The notes under the pieces: generated by a model | What the model saw: only the letters and a program-made list of their open reading frames with translations | Database searches by the model: none | What the model was told of the DNA's origin: nothing | Program-made: the position numbers and the translations under genes | Origin: Neocallimastix lanati (nom. inval.) | Lineage: Eukaryota; Neocallimastigomycota; Neocallimastigomycetes; Neocallimastigales; Neocallimastigaceae | DNA length: 64,000 bases | Direction of reading: 5' to 3' | Assembly (NCBI GenBank): GCA_016946835.1 | Contig: JACVTC010000073.1 | Location: forward strand, 820,001 to 884,000 | Part shown: piece by piece, positions 11,890 through 29,510 of the stretch | Layout: each line of letters starts with the position of its first letter | Numbering within the stretch: the first letter of the stretch is position 1

Positions 11890-13769
11890 GTATTTTATAT
11901 TTTAAATATTATCAGAAATTTCTTTTTGAAAAAAATATGTTATAAATATTAATTATATTAAAACTTTTAATTGAAAATAATTTTAAAAATTGTTTAGGTT
12001 TTTTAATTGAAATAATATAAATTTTAAATATAATAAAAGGAAATTTATTTGTAATCTAATTTATTTAATCATTAAAAATACTAAATTAATTGTTATCTTA
12101 TTATCTTAATAATAAGATATTAATATATCAATATATATATTATATACTTGAATATTTTTTATAATTTATCAAAAAGTACTAATTTATATTCATAATAATC
12201 AATAATTTAAAATATAATTTTTATTATGTTTGTAATAAATTACAAAATTATTAAAATATATTCAATAAATTTTTTTAAATTATTTCAATACATAAATTAT
12301 TTTTAAATTATTTCCAAATAATTAAAAATTTAAATTAAAATTTTTTATACTAATGAATAATATATATTAAAAATATAATTTTTATGGTCAAAAAATTATC
12401 AAATATATTAAATATTTCTGTATTATTTTTAATGTTAAAATTAATAAATTATTGAAAAGAAAATCATAATAAAAATTTACTACATCAATTAGTAATAAAA
12501 CTTTATTTTTTAAAATATATAATTATTATTTTCAGTATTATTTTATTTTTAACTATCAATATCTTTATATAATTCATTAAAATAGATGATATATCAGTAG
12601 TATTTAAAGCTATCAATTCTTAGTATAAATCACATGATAGAAAAAAAAGGAAGCAGCAAATTATCTTGAAGATTTTTAAAAAGTGGTTATTTTTTTTATT
12701 TTTTTTTTTCAAAAGAATATTTTTAAATTAAAAATGTAATAAGAAATTATTTACTTTTTTTTTTATAATACTTTTAGATCTATATTCTTTTTTAACAATT
12801 GAACAATAATTTGTATTAAATATTATATAAAAATATATAATTATTTATTTGATAATAAATTTACATACACATTTTGATATATTTTTTAAATATATTAAAC
12901 CAAATTCAATTTCTTTAAAAGAATACCCATTCTTCTATATTAATATCATTATGGGTTTTATTTGAATATTTATTTACTATTTATCTGAAATTCAAAATAT
13001 ATTAGAAATTATTTGTATATGCCTTATAATTGTTTTAGAATCATTCTAACTTTATTTAGCTCCATTGCTTAATCCAATATTGTAACAATCTGTTACATTA
13101 AATAATAAGTATAATTATTTACTCTATCTTTGGTTAGCAAAGCATATTATTGATAAATTTCCAAAAAATATTAATATATTAAATAATTTTAGATATTACT
13201 GAATGAAATAGTTTTTTATAATACGACATCATAATTAGTGGAAATTCCCTTGGTTCTATTTATTAACGAACTATTACGTATTTAGAAACTGAAAAATTGA
13301 GAGCCTTATCAATTGTATTAAGATTTTTAAAAATTTCTTTTCTATTTCAGTCGATACTAAAAATAACATAAAAAATCTTAATTTACTTTAATTGAATAAA
13401 TTACCAGAAATGGTATTACTAAAAATACTAATGTTTTACAAGAAAATGTTAAAATATTTATATCAAGAATGATAAAAGAACTTTTATAAAATAAATAATT
13501 ATTATTAAAAAAAAATTAAAGAAATTTATAATTAAGTATATTATATAAAAATTATTATAAATTAAAAAATAAATATAAAATAAATAATAAATAAATAAAT
13601 ATTTTTTTTTTATTATTTTATATTATTATATACATATAAATTGTATATTTATGTACATTATGATACTATATAGTGTATACATACTTATAACTATATATAA
13701 AGAAATAATATAATTTATATTTAAATTAAAGTCTTTTATTAATAAAAATTTAATATAATAAATAATTGA
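11890..13769. other. AT-rich region, no gene seen
   Basis: About 1.9 kb of AT-rich DNA without a supportable gene. Segments around 12900-13340 look slightly less biased and could be retroelement debris, but no domain could be read in any frame. Confidence 0.45.
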
Positions 13770-15125
13770 TTAATGTTATGTGTTTATATTGTTGAGTGTA
13801 TTCTAACATCTTAACAGATTAAGAGTCTCAATGAGTAGAGACTAGCATATTAATATTTTAAATTTTAAAAATATTTTAATTATACATTTCTCGTTATAAT
13901 AAATTCCTATTATAATTATAACGAACTTTATATTTTAAATATTTTTTAAATTTCTAAATTTCTAAAATAGTATTTGAGAAGAGACAAAATCCTACTTTTG
14001 AAGATAGCTCAGCATGTTCAACTCATACAAAAATAAAAGATTTTGAAAATGAACAATATGATAATTAAATTAAATCAGATAAAATTATTATTCAACAAGT
14101 AAAATATATAAAAACTTTGATTAAATCCCTCTTTAATTATAGATTATAAAATAGATAAAAATAATTTTGAAAGGTGGTATGATGCATTAAGATGTCATCT
14201 CATAGCACAGGATTATGACGAATATGAAGATAAACAAATAAATTTAAAGGATATAAACCGAAATCAAATTAAATTAGATAATACTATTCAATACATTATT
14301 ATATATAGTCTTGATTAATTCTCCCAAAACTACTTAAAAGGATGTAAGACAGCTTTCCAAATGATTAATAGATTAAAAAGTCGTTTTTATCAATCTGGAC
14401 TAGTGTTATTAAATATCCTACAATACAAGATTAACAATTTAGGAATAGTTAATAATGATTATATTTTATATTTAAAAGAATTAAATAATTTTTTCGAAAA
14501 ACATCAAAACGAAAGCAAAAAAATTAATAAAAACCTATTAGATGGAGAAACCAAAATCTTATATTCACCATCAGAATTAAGAAATGTTGGAATTATAACT
14601 CCAATAATTTATAAATTCACATGTTATTAATGTTAGTATCCTTCAAATTTTAACTAGTAGATTTTAATATTTCAACGAAAAGGTTGTTAATTTGTTAATT
14701 CAGATAATAATTCCTTAATTGTTAAATAACAATAATAAAAGAAATAATAATAAACTTAATAAAAAAAAACAAATTTAAAAATTATTATTGTGATATTTCA
14801 AAATAAAAGGACATTTATCAGATTATTATATATATATTGACCTCAATAAAGATAATTTTAATAATAATAATAATAATAAGATTCAAAATAATAAGAAAAT
14901 TTTCCAAAATTATAATAACTAAATTATCACACAGATAACATTGATGAAAAAGAAAACAACTCATATACACCAAGTGATTCAGAAAATGAAGATAAATCAC
15001 ATATTTATTTTACTGGAAATGTTACTGTATCAGGAATCAATAATCAATAATAAAAAAAAAAATAAAATGACACACTGGATCATAGATAGTGGAATTAGAA
15101 TTAACTTATCATTTATAATATAAGA
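13770..15125 (+). mobile_element. decayed Ty1/copia element, 5' part (gag, protease)
   Basis: The order fits the left end of a copia element. A probable LTR end, CTTAACA, lies at 13810-13816. It is followed by a short hairpin (AGTCTC 13824-13829 with GAGACT 13838-13843). A gag-like reading follows at about 14165-14630 with FERWYDALRCHLIAQDYDEY and a helical stretch LYLKELNNFFEKHQNESKK. Finally a protease start reads MTHWIIDSGI at 15067, the D-S-G active-site triad of retroviral-type aspartic proteases. Stops break gag (for example near 14320), so it is dead. RT and integrase are missing; the element gives way to a gypsy remnant on the other strand. Confidence 0.7.
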
Positions 15126-15840
15126 ATTAATTATTATTTATAATATAAGAATTAATTATAATTATTCATTATTAATAAATAATATTTGAAATTTATAAAA
15201 CTGAAATTGAACTTGAAATTGAAATTTTGTTATAATTTCAACAATGCTCCCCCTAAAATCGGATTCTAGAAGATTTTTGTGTAACAAGAAGGATAAAAAA
15301 AAAATTTAATTATAATTAGTTTAGTAATTTTTTTTGGTTAAAAATTTTTTTGGAGGAAACGGTCACTTGGGGTGTTTTAATTTTTGATAGGAAATCCTTA
15401 AAGTGGCCATTTAAAGAAATTTTGAAAATATGCAAAAAATGATAAAAATAAAATTTTGTTATGAAATTCAATAGTTAGAAATATGTGAATAATATTTTTA
15501 TAATGTTTTGAAGAAATTTTGTTGAAATTGAAATTTTGAAGTTTTGAAATTTTAAAAACAGGAGGTTCTATTCTTTTCTTATCAGCATGACCTTTATATA
15601 ATTCTTTGGAACGTAATATGACAACTTTTATATGATTAAAATTTGTATTTACATTTTTTTATATTTAAAATTAGTATCCATTTGAGGTATTAAAAAGAAT
15701 TCATCCATGGAAGGATGGAACCCATAATTTATAAAGAAAGGAGTTTCCTTAGTAGATATATTAACAGAATTATTAAATTCAAATTCTGCAAGGTAGATCC
15801 AATCAATCCAATGTATTGAAGTAAATTTCGAGAAATTGAT
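15110..15840 (-). mobile_element. Ty3/gypsy remnant: integrase end, PPT and 3' LTR start
   Basis: On the minus strand, 15835-15690 reads WIDWIYLAEFEFNNSVNIST and ETPFFINYGFHPSMDEF, the C-terminal end of a Ty3/gypsy integrase core. ADKKRIEPPVF-like residues follow near 15590. Downstream at 15262-15244 a polypurine tract TTTTAGGGGGAGCA precedes TTGTTGAAATTATAAC, the expected start of a 3' LTR. So only the last part of pol, the polypurine tract and perhaps 130 bp of LTR remain. The sequence between integrase and tract has no intact frame. It abuts the plus-strand copia fragment tail to tail. Confidence 0.65.
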
Positions 15841-17664
15841 TTTAATTGAATTGATTTTTTATATACATATGTATTATTTTATTTTATTTAATCTGTATTT
15901 TATATTCATTTTCTACTATTTATTTTATTTTATTTATTATTTTTCCTTTTTTATATTTTTTCTATTATAATGTTTATATATAATAACTTTTAATAATTAT
16001 TTTAAATTAAAAAAAAGAAAAAAAAAATAGTGGATAAGAATTATTAAGAGAATTAATAGTTAGTCTAATATAAACTCTCTATTTTCAATTAATTGACAGT
16101 TTTCCATTATTTTCTGTTTCTATTATTAGTAAATATTATACATTTAAATATTATATTTATTAAAAAAATTATTTTCTTTTTTAATTTATATTACAAAATT
16201 ATTAACAAAACAGTTTCATATATTACTAATGTACCAAAATTAATAAGAAATACGTAAATTTTTTAAAAAATACCCAATATAAAATATATATTTGAAATGT
16301 GAAATGTGGATTAATTAATGTTTTGTTTGTATTTCTTTATATTAATGTTATCTTATAATTTTTTTATGTTATATTTAAAATTTAAAAATATATAAATAAT
16401 TTTTCAATTCTCTTTATTCTTTCAAAGCTCATATCATCTTTTTCTCCTTTCGTATATATGGAATTCTCACATTTATTATTCTGAGCTACGTCAAATATAT
16501 ACTGTCATATATTTTTCTATTAAGCATTTTTAAATTTCTCAAAATACTTTATTTAAACTCTTTGTAAATGGGTATGTTTCTTTAACGATGTTATCGACTA
16601 CCACGACCTTCATTTAATTATTATTTTTTAATTTTTAAGAAGAATAAATAACTAAAATATAAGAAAATGAGGGATAATGCTGAAAAAAAAAATAAAAACT
16701 ATATATTTTATTAATGTTCAACCTCAATATCGTATTATAAAAGTTTTAAAACATTAATTAAATATTTTTAAGTCAAATTTAATATATATATATATGAATA
16801 ATTTATTTATAAACCAGAAATGAAATTTTTTATTTTTTTATTTTTTTCTTTTATTAAATATATAATACTTTATATATTTATATTCATTTTTGTATTTTCA
16901 TATATAGTATTATCAAAATTATGATATATAACGAAAATATTATTTTTATGTTCATAATAATATCTATTTTCTGTATTGTAAATATTATTAGTATAACAAT
17001 TAAAAGATTACAATTACTTATATATTTTAAAATTTCTAGTATTATTAATATTCATTCTATTCAATTCAGTATTTTTATTATTCTCTTATGCAATATTTGT
17101 AATGTCTCACGTTACATTAATAATGAACAAGATGATAGTATGATTTGAATCATTTTACAAATGAAATGAATAAATAATTTTGAATATAATTATATAATTA
17201 TTGATTATCATTAATACCCGATTTAAGATATCATTTCAGTTTTAATTAATCATATTTATTTTATTAATATTTTTTGTTTTATCCATATTATTGAAATTAT
17301 TAGGATTATGATTTATATTTATTTTAATTTTCATTACAAAATGATATCTTTTAATATTCTTTCAAAGGATATAAAATATATATATTTGATGAATGAAATT
17401 ATTCTATTTATGAATTATTGATTTAAAGTTATTACATTTTTATTCTTAAGAATAATTTTTTTTTTTTTTTAGATATATTGTTTCTTTTTATTGTGAAAAA
17501 AGAAAACAATAGTTCTAACAATTAGTATTAATATTAACTGTCATTTTTAAGTTTTTTTATTTTTTTTTTTTTTAAACAGAAATAATTATAATATATATAA
17601 ATGAAAACTCGTGTTAATTTAATAATAATAATAATAATAAATAATAATAATAAAAATAACATAA

Positions 17665-17706
<42 letters not shown>

Positions 17707-18417
17707 GTAAATTTAACTTATAATATTATTAAAATTTGAATAATAACTTCTTACCCAGTAATTATTTAATTTCTATAAACTCTATTTCATAATATTTTTT
17801 TTTAAACCATAATTTTTTTTTCAAATAAATCTATTATTTTTTTTTTTTTTATTTTGTTTTAAATTTAAAATCTTAATTTATATATATATATGAATTAAAT
17901 TAATTTTTGGTTCAATATAATTTTAATACTGCGTAATCTAAATGATAAAAAAAAATAATTATAAAATAAAATTTTATGAAAAATTAGTTGATAAATAAAT
18001 TTTCTTCAATAATTAAAAATAAAAACATTTTAATTATTATGATTTATAATAAAATTTTAATTTTGCTTACAATTCGTAATTGAGATAAATTATAACTTTA
18101 ATAATTAATAATATTATTAATATTTTAGTTTAAAAATTTATTGTTTTATTGAAATTTTTTTTATAATTTTATTAAAATTTTTATTTTGTCAATTAAATAT
18201 GAATAGTATATATTAAGTAGTACATATTTAATAATATTTTAATATATATATGTATTTCCTACATAAATTCATAACTCCGAATCCTGAAAAAAAAACTACA
18301 ATTATATATATATAATTATACTTTTCTTCATTTTTTTATTATTAATATATAAATATACATATTTAATTTATTTTAAATAGTTTATATTTTTATTGTTAAT
18401 TCATATTTTAAATTAAC
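15841..18417. other. AT-rich intergenic upstream of DRC1
   Basis: A degenerate copy of the composite-satellite spacer (AATCTGTATTTTATATTCAT then CTACTATTTATTTTATTTTA) lies at 15889-15934. A hydrophobic ORF at 16921-17148 could encode about two membrane spans, but nothing supports it as a gene. An (AAT)n tract lies at about 17622-17703 and poly(T) runs are scattered. The last few hundred bases should hold the DRC1 promoter; no specific motif can be named. Confidence 0.45.
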
Positions 18418-22755
<4,338 letters not shown>

Positions 22756-22919
22756 AAAATAAATACATCTTTATACATCTTTAAAAATATTAAATTATTT
22801 AAATCATATACTATATTTTTATCCTTTTTGATATAATAAAAAAAAGTTTTATCTATATAAATTTTTTTATTTGATAATTAAATATATTATCAATTTAACT
22901 AATCAAAAATAAATTTTTT

Positions 22920-22968
<49 letters not shown>

Positions 22969-23250
22969 AATAATAAATCAATAAAGTAATTTTGCTTTTA
23001 TTTAATATTAAATACAATAATATCAATTTTTTTTAATATTTATAATTATTCAATTTATAAAACATAGAATTAAATAATTTTTATTAAAAAAAATTTTTTT
23101 AAAATAAAAAACAAAAAAATAAAATTAAAATAGAAACAGAAACAGAAACAGAAATAGAAATAGAAATAGGAATACTGATAGAAATTGAATTAAAATAAAA
23201 ATAAAAAAATAAAAAAAAAAAATAATAATTAAAATAATAATGATTTTGAA

Positions 23251-23289
<39 letters not shown>

Positions 23290-23662
23290 CACAAAATATA
23301 AAGAATAAATAAATACAATATAATGAAAAATTAAATGATTATTATTAATATATAAATATGAATATATACTTAATTTTTATTTTTAGTTATGTTTAATTAT
23401 TATTTTTATTTAATTACTTATTTACTCATAATTGTTTAATAATAATAATAAAAAAAAAAAAGAATGTCATAATAAAATGCAATATAAATAAATAATTGTT
23501 TTAATTATAATATATATTTATAAATATTTATAACAATATTCTATAATTTGTATTTTTTTTTTGATATAATAATTTTTTTTTTATAATAAATATTGATTTA
23601 ATATGTATCATTTATATATTATTAAAACTAATTAAATCATTAATTAAAAATGATAAAATAAA
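22756..23662. other. convergent intergenic region between DRC1 and the C1/dysferlin gene
   Basis: Both flanking genes end here. It contains a poly(T) run of 44 at 22923-22966, a purine-rich hexamer repeat (GAAACA/GAAATA) at about 23131-23169, and (AAT)n at about 23257-23287. Terminator and poly(A) signals for both genes must lie here, but AATAAA-like strings are too common in this background to assign. Confidence 0.6.
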
Positions 23663-23772
23663 CTATGAATAAAATGTTGCTGTTCTCTTCCATATTCTTT
23701 TTCTGGTATAAGAAGATATTTTTCTTGGACCTTCATTTTTCCATACATTATCCTAAATATTATAATAAATTG

Positions 23773-23817
<45 letters not shown>

Positions 23818-25503
23818 ATAAATTTTTTTAACAAATTTTTTTCTTAATTCTTTTTTTTTTTTTTTTAAATATAAATAATTAATTACCATATATATCCATC
23901 CTTCTTCATCTCCATGATCCATTTCAATTTCCCATGATTTATTTGGAATGAATCTATAATTTGGTGGTAATGGATAATTATCCAATGATGATGGTAATGC
24001 TTCTTTTGGCTCTTTATAATTAGTTGAATAATTTGGTGGATCCTTATTCAATAATAAATCAGTAAAACCAGTACCTACCCACCAACGCTTTTAAATAAAA
24101 ATAAATAAATAATAAAGATAATAAAACAATAATATAATAATATGAAAATAAAAATATATCAGAAAAAAAATAGTAAAACTTATATATATTATCTATTTAA
24201 TTATTATTTCAAAATAGCATTTACCTGATTTTCAACTACAATAGCTGTAAATATTTTTCCTTCCATTATATTTTGTGAAATACCTTTATCAAAAGAGGAT
24301 TTAGAATCAACACTTTTTTGAACTTTTAATTCATTATTTTCTATTGTACTATATAATCTAGCTCTTTGAGTATTAACAGAATATTCCATATCCTCAGAAT
24401 CAGAGTATACTTCAGCAATTGGTTTAATTAGTTTTTTACCTAAATAATATAATTTTGAATTACTTTTATTATTTTGAATTCTCGTGACAATATCATTGAT
24501 TATTTCTAATACAACTTTAACCCAACCAGTTAGTACCCAAACAAGGAATAAAGAAAATTGAGGGAAGAAAGCAAAAGTTCCTACAATGAAAAATATTATT
24601 CCAATTCTTATAAATTTTAATGTTACAATTTGCCCTAATAATCCAATTAAAGCATAGAAAAGTGCCTTTCGAATTTTTAATGGTTCAGTAGATTTAAATT
24701 TTTCCCAAATTTCAATAACAGAATCATACATACTACAATACGAGCCCATCATATTTTGTAATCTTTGAATATTACCTTGTAAAGTTTTCATATCAACCAT
24801 ATTCGGATTAAAGGCTGCTTTTTGTTTTATACTGAGAGTGGAAAAAAGACTATTCAAATTAGTTAACATATCATTATTTTTTTCTCTTTCCTTTTCTTTT
24901 TCTTTTTCTTTTTCTTTTTTGCTGCTCTTTTTTTCCTTTTCACTTTTTATATTATTATTTCCTGTTTCTCTTTTGTAATAGAAATATGCTAAGAATAATA
25001 CTACAGAAATGACTGGTATATATAATATCAAGTTTGGTTTAAAACAAAATATAGAATAAATTAAATAAGCCGAAAATGATCTTGAAGGGTTCTTCCAATG
25101 AATTATGTCCATAAATTTATCTTGAAGATCAAATACAGGTCCAATTTTTGTAGCAAAGACAATGGTATTCTTTGGAGTTGTTGAGAAGAGAGAGAGTGGT
25201 TCATTTTCCGATTCAGTTATTTTATTTTGAAATGAAAAGGTATCACTTTTCAATAACTGTTCTAATTTTGAATGCACTTGATTAGTTTTCATTAAAGCTG
25301 CCATTGATTTACTCTTTTTATTATTTTGCAAATATTCCTTCTTACGCTCTGGGTTTGGTTCAGAATTATTCTTTTTATCTATCTTAAAAGATACTATTGA
25401 ATTTTTTTTTTCTTTTGGACTCTCGTTATTATTACTTTCTTTTTCTTTATTATTATTCTTTTTCTTATTTTTATCCTTATCCCTATCCTTATCTTTTTCT
25501 TTA

Positions 25504-25534
<31 letters not shown>

Positions 25535-27101
25535 CAAATATATTTAATGTTAATCAATATTTATCAGAATATTAAATAAAAATAATACTAATAATAATAA
25601 CAATAATTAAAATGATAATTTAATTTTCTAATAACCTTTTTCATTAGGTTCTAAATCAGTTAAATCAGATTCCACTGATGAACTTTTATTATTACTTGTT
25701 ACAACAATAGAATAAGCACATATTTCAGATTGAGATGGCTTTGATTTTAGTGATTTTTTAATTTCATCCTCATCATTCTGAGTTGATGCTATTGTAATAT
25801 ATATAAATTAAATATATATATATATATAATTATTATTATTATTATTATTAGTAGTATTATTAGTATTAGTATTAGTGTAGTAGTAGTAGTAGTAGTAGTA
25901 ATATATTAATTCAATCTTGATATAATATTAAATAATTAATTTATAATATATATATAATATTATACTGTATTATATTACGTTCTTTAATAATTTCTTTTAG
26001 ATTAGATTTATTGAAATTTAAAAGTGAAGGCACAGATGGATTAGGGTTTTCTATTTTAGTTGAATTGATAACATTATTATTATCTTCGTCAGTTATTTTT
26101 TCTTCAGAAAGATTCAAAACAACTTCAGTAGAACTATCATCATCTATACTTGAATTTTTCTTTCTAGAAAAGAACTTTAAGCTGCTTTTTCTATTTCCAC
26201 TTTCTTCTTTATTACTTGATATATCGTTATCATTTATACTTGACTCATCTTCTTTATTTGAAGATTTATGTTTTCTTCTTTTAAAAAGTTTTGAAGATGA
26301 ACTGTTTTTATATGATAATTCTTCAGGTTCACTAAATATCAATGATTCTTTAACATCACCACTGGAAACATTTCTTTTAAATTTTCTTAATGAGTTTGTA
26401 TTATCATTTTCATCACTATCATTAAGTATTTTTTCCGAATCACTAAATATTTCTCTTGAATCAGAGGTTCCTTTTTTTTTATGTAATTTTTTTTTCTTAT
26501 TTTTTTTTTTTGAAACATCCGAAATATTACTAGAATATTCATCATCACTTAATAATTCAAGTTTGGCTTTAATGATATCATTTTTTTGAGGGTCCGTACT
26601 ATTTTTTTTATCTGAAGTATTTTCATTAATTTTTCCTGTAAAAGTACTATTAGTTTCTTTTAAAATTTCATTTGAAATTGGTATATCTCTATTTTTATTA
26701 TCATTATTAGTTGAATTTTTTAATTCCTTTTCTATTATTTGGTTAATTTCATTTTGATTATTTAATTGGGAAATTTTATCTTTAACTAAAGTTCTTGTAT
26801 TTTGTAACTTTTGTGAGGCTTCCATCATTAATTTATTATTATTTTCTTGAAAATTTTTAATAAAACTTGAAGAAGAAAATGAGGTTTTACTTCCATTTGG
26901 TAAATTTTCTTTTGATAAAGCATGAGCTTTTATCACTTCTGGATTTGGGACACACAATGAAGGTACATGGGAACAAGTTTCATGTACATTTAAACCACAT
27001 TCTTTGATATAAAATAATTAAATTAAATTAAATTATTAAATTGATTTTAAATAAAAAATATTTATGTATAGATAAATGATTTTTATAATATTATAATTAA
27101 T

Positions 27102-27139
<38 letters not shown>

Positions 27140-27272
27140 ATATATGTGTACTTATACAAGTATATCCTTGTTTAGAAACACCCCATAATAACTTTGAACA
27201 TATATCACAGTATGTAAATGACATGAAGGTTGTCAATTCAAAAGAATGTTGGTTTGAAACCTTTAAATCCAT
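23663..27272 (-). CDS. C1-domain, membrane-hairpin and dysferlin (Pex30/Pex24-like) protein
   Basis: Exons 27272-27152, 27001-25979, 25788-25636, 25504-24225, 24087-23887, 23752-23663; 2868 nt, 955 aa, phases consistent. Residues 9-58 form a C1 zinc-binding, diacylglycerol-type domain: H9, C22-x2-C25, C39, C43, H48, C51, C58. A roughly 430-residue Ser/Lys/Asn-rich disordered region follows. Exon 4 then has hydrophobic hairpins (LILYIPVISVVLFLAYFYY, and IGIIFFIVGTFAFFPQFSLF with its flanks) like the reticulon-type part of Pex30 proteins. It ends with a dysferlin domain: NQRWWVGTGFTD, WEIEMDHGDEEGWIYM and WKNEGPRKISSYTRKRIW. Pex30 relatives shape ER membranes at contact sites with peroxisomes and lipid droplets. 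The C1 spacing C39-x3-C43 is one residue longer than usual, so the first donor (GTACAC) may be misplaced by a codon. Confidence 0.85.
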
Positions 27273-27798
27273 TTTTATTCTATTTATATTTAATTTAATG
27301 AAATATTTTTTTATTTTTTTTTTTATTAAAAAAAAAATAATAATAAGATATTATATTAATTTATAAATATTTTTACATTTTCATGTTTATATTACATAAA
27401 ACAATAACATTTAACAATACGAATAAGAATTAGTACAAAATTAATAATCCATTTAATACGATTTAAATATTATATTATATTTAATATTATTTACTATATA
27501 CACATATAAATATGTTATTTTATTTATCTTTGACAAAAAAATATTTTTAAATAATTCTCATATTTATAAAAATATGATAATATTTTTTTTTTAATTTTAT
27601 TTTATTTTATTTCTACGCTCTAATAAATACATTTTTTTATTTAATAAATTAAATTTCAGTTGCAATTACCTAAATGAAATGTTAATTTCTTTTTTTTTTT
27701 TTATAATTCTTAAATTATTAATTATAAATTATTTAAAATTAAACCTATTAAAAATATATATATAAATATATTTTAATTTATAAGTTTTATCTTTTTAT

Positions 27799-27836
<38 letters not shown>

Positions 27837-28391
27837 TAATAAATTATAACTTTATATACAAATAATATATTTTTTTATAGTTTAAATAAAAATGATTAGA
27901 AAAACAAAAAGTTAGTTCTAGGAAAGTTTAAATAATTTAAAAATATCAAATATATTAATATAATTAAAATATGAGAAATTTTTGTGTCATTTTCAAAAAG
28001 TTTAAATTAATTTTAATAAAAATTATTATATTATGTGGTTATATTTTATTACAATAATTTATAATATATAGGTATGCAATTTTCAACTAATTATTTTGAA
28101 TAGAACAATTGTATTTTAATAAATTAAAAAACAAATAAATAAATAATTAATTAATAAGTAAATAAATAAATATATTTAAATAATTTCTATTTCATAGTCT
28201 TTTAAATTATTAATAAATAAATATTTTAATATGTATAAACATAATTTCTGTTTAAGTTTTATTTATATTATTAATACTTATTATTATTAATGATTAAGTA
28301 AAAATGTTTCAAAAAAGATGTAAAATACATATATATAAACAAATTTAAAATTATTAACAGCAATAAATAAGTTTAAATTTACAAAAGTTTA

Positions 28392-28423
<32 letters not shown>

Positions 28424-29510
28424 GAATAAATATTATTAATATTCAAATATTTAATAAAAATATTACTATATAAATTTATTATAATTATATTATTTTTTGT
28501 TTTTATTAAAAATAAATATAAAATATAAATGTAGAATAGAAAATTTTATAAATAGTCAATATTTTAAAACTAATAATTTTTCTAGCCTCTGTTTATCATT
28601 TACTCCATGAATCAATCACAGAATAAAAGAAACTAATTTTAATTATGAATATTTATGTGAGTTTATTAAAGATACGTTTACAATACCCTGTAGTTAGAAT
28701 ATCTTATATGATTCTAAAGTACAGATAAACACTTGAAAAGATTAGTGCAATTATTCTTATGATGATAATCCACAGATAAGACTTTAAGACTTAAAGTACT
28801 GAAAGAGATGGCCTTTTCTTAAAATGAGGAATCCATTCTCCCTATATTAATAATTAAATAATTAAGGCAAATTGTGGTTGTTACAGTTATTGAATAATAT
28901 AGTTATATGAAAGCTCATTGGAGGTTGAAAAATTAAAGATCAACTAACAAAATAAAATATGATCAATTTTTAACATTTCATATAAATATATATACATATT
29001 ATTATTATTATTATTATTATTTTTAAGTAGTGCGAGATAATTTATGATAAATTTTATAATTTTTAAAGGTTAAATTTATTTATATAGATATATAAATTGA
29101 ATATATATATATATATTTATTTATTTTTTAATTTTTTTTTTTTAAATATATATATATATTATTATATTATATTTAATTTATTATACGTTATTTATTTATT
29201 TTATTTATTCATTGTTATTATTATTTTTTTTCTTCATTAGTATTTTAATTATGGATTACTGCTAATTTAGTGATTAAATGCTATTTAATTTATTATTATT
29301 ACTTTTTATTTTAACATTTTATTTATTTACTATTATTAATTTTTTGTCTTTATTTATTTAATATTAATCTTTTTATTTGAATATCTTTAAGTATTAGTAT
29401 TATAATTTTTATTACGGGTATTTTTAAATATTATATTATTGTTCATTATAATAATAATATTTTATTTTTTTTTTTTTTTTTTTTATTTTTAATGGAATAG
29501 TATAATTTTT
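27273..29510. other. AT-rich intergenic, unassigned
   Basis: Mostly AT-rich with poly(A) at about 27801-27832 and (AAAT)n-type tracts near 28394-28424. A less biased piece at about 28570-28960 holds ATGATGA and CTGA strings that loosely recall C/D-box snoRNA boxes, but no terminal stem or guide could be demonstrated. No coding region is supportable. Confidence 0.5.

Noticed and set aside
16921-17148. 75-codon hydrophobic frame as a small membrane protein or receptor fragment
   Set aside because: T-rich DNA gives hydrophobic frames by chance. No splice sites, homology or neighbouring exons support it.
26011-26589. Plus-strand frame of 192 codons opposite the C1/dysferlin gene
   Set aside because: It is an antisense shadow of the disordered Ser/Asp/Lys-rich exon, which joins in phase to exons on both sides.
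28570-28960. Possible C/D-box snoRNA (ATGATGA and CTGA strings)
   Set aside because: No terminal stem and no convincing guide sequence. Such short boxes are common by chance.
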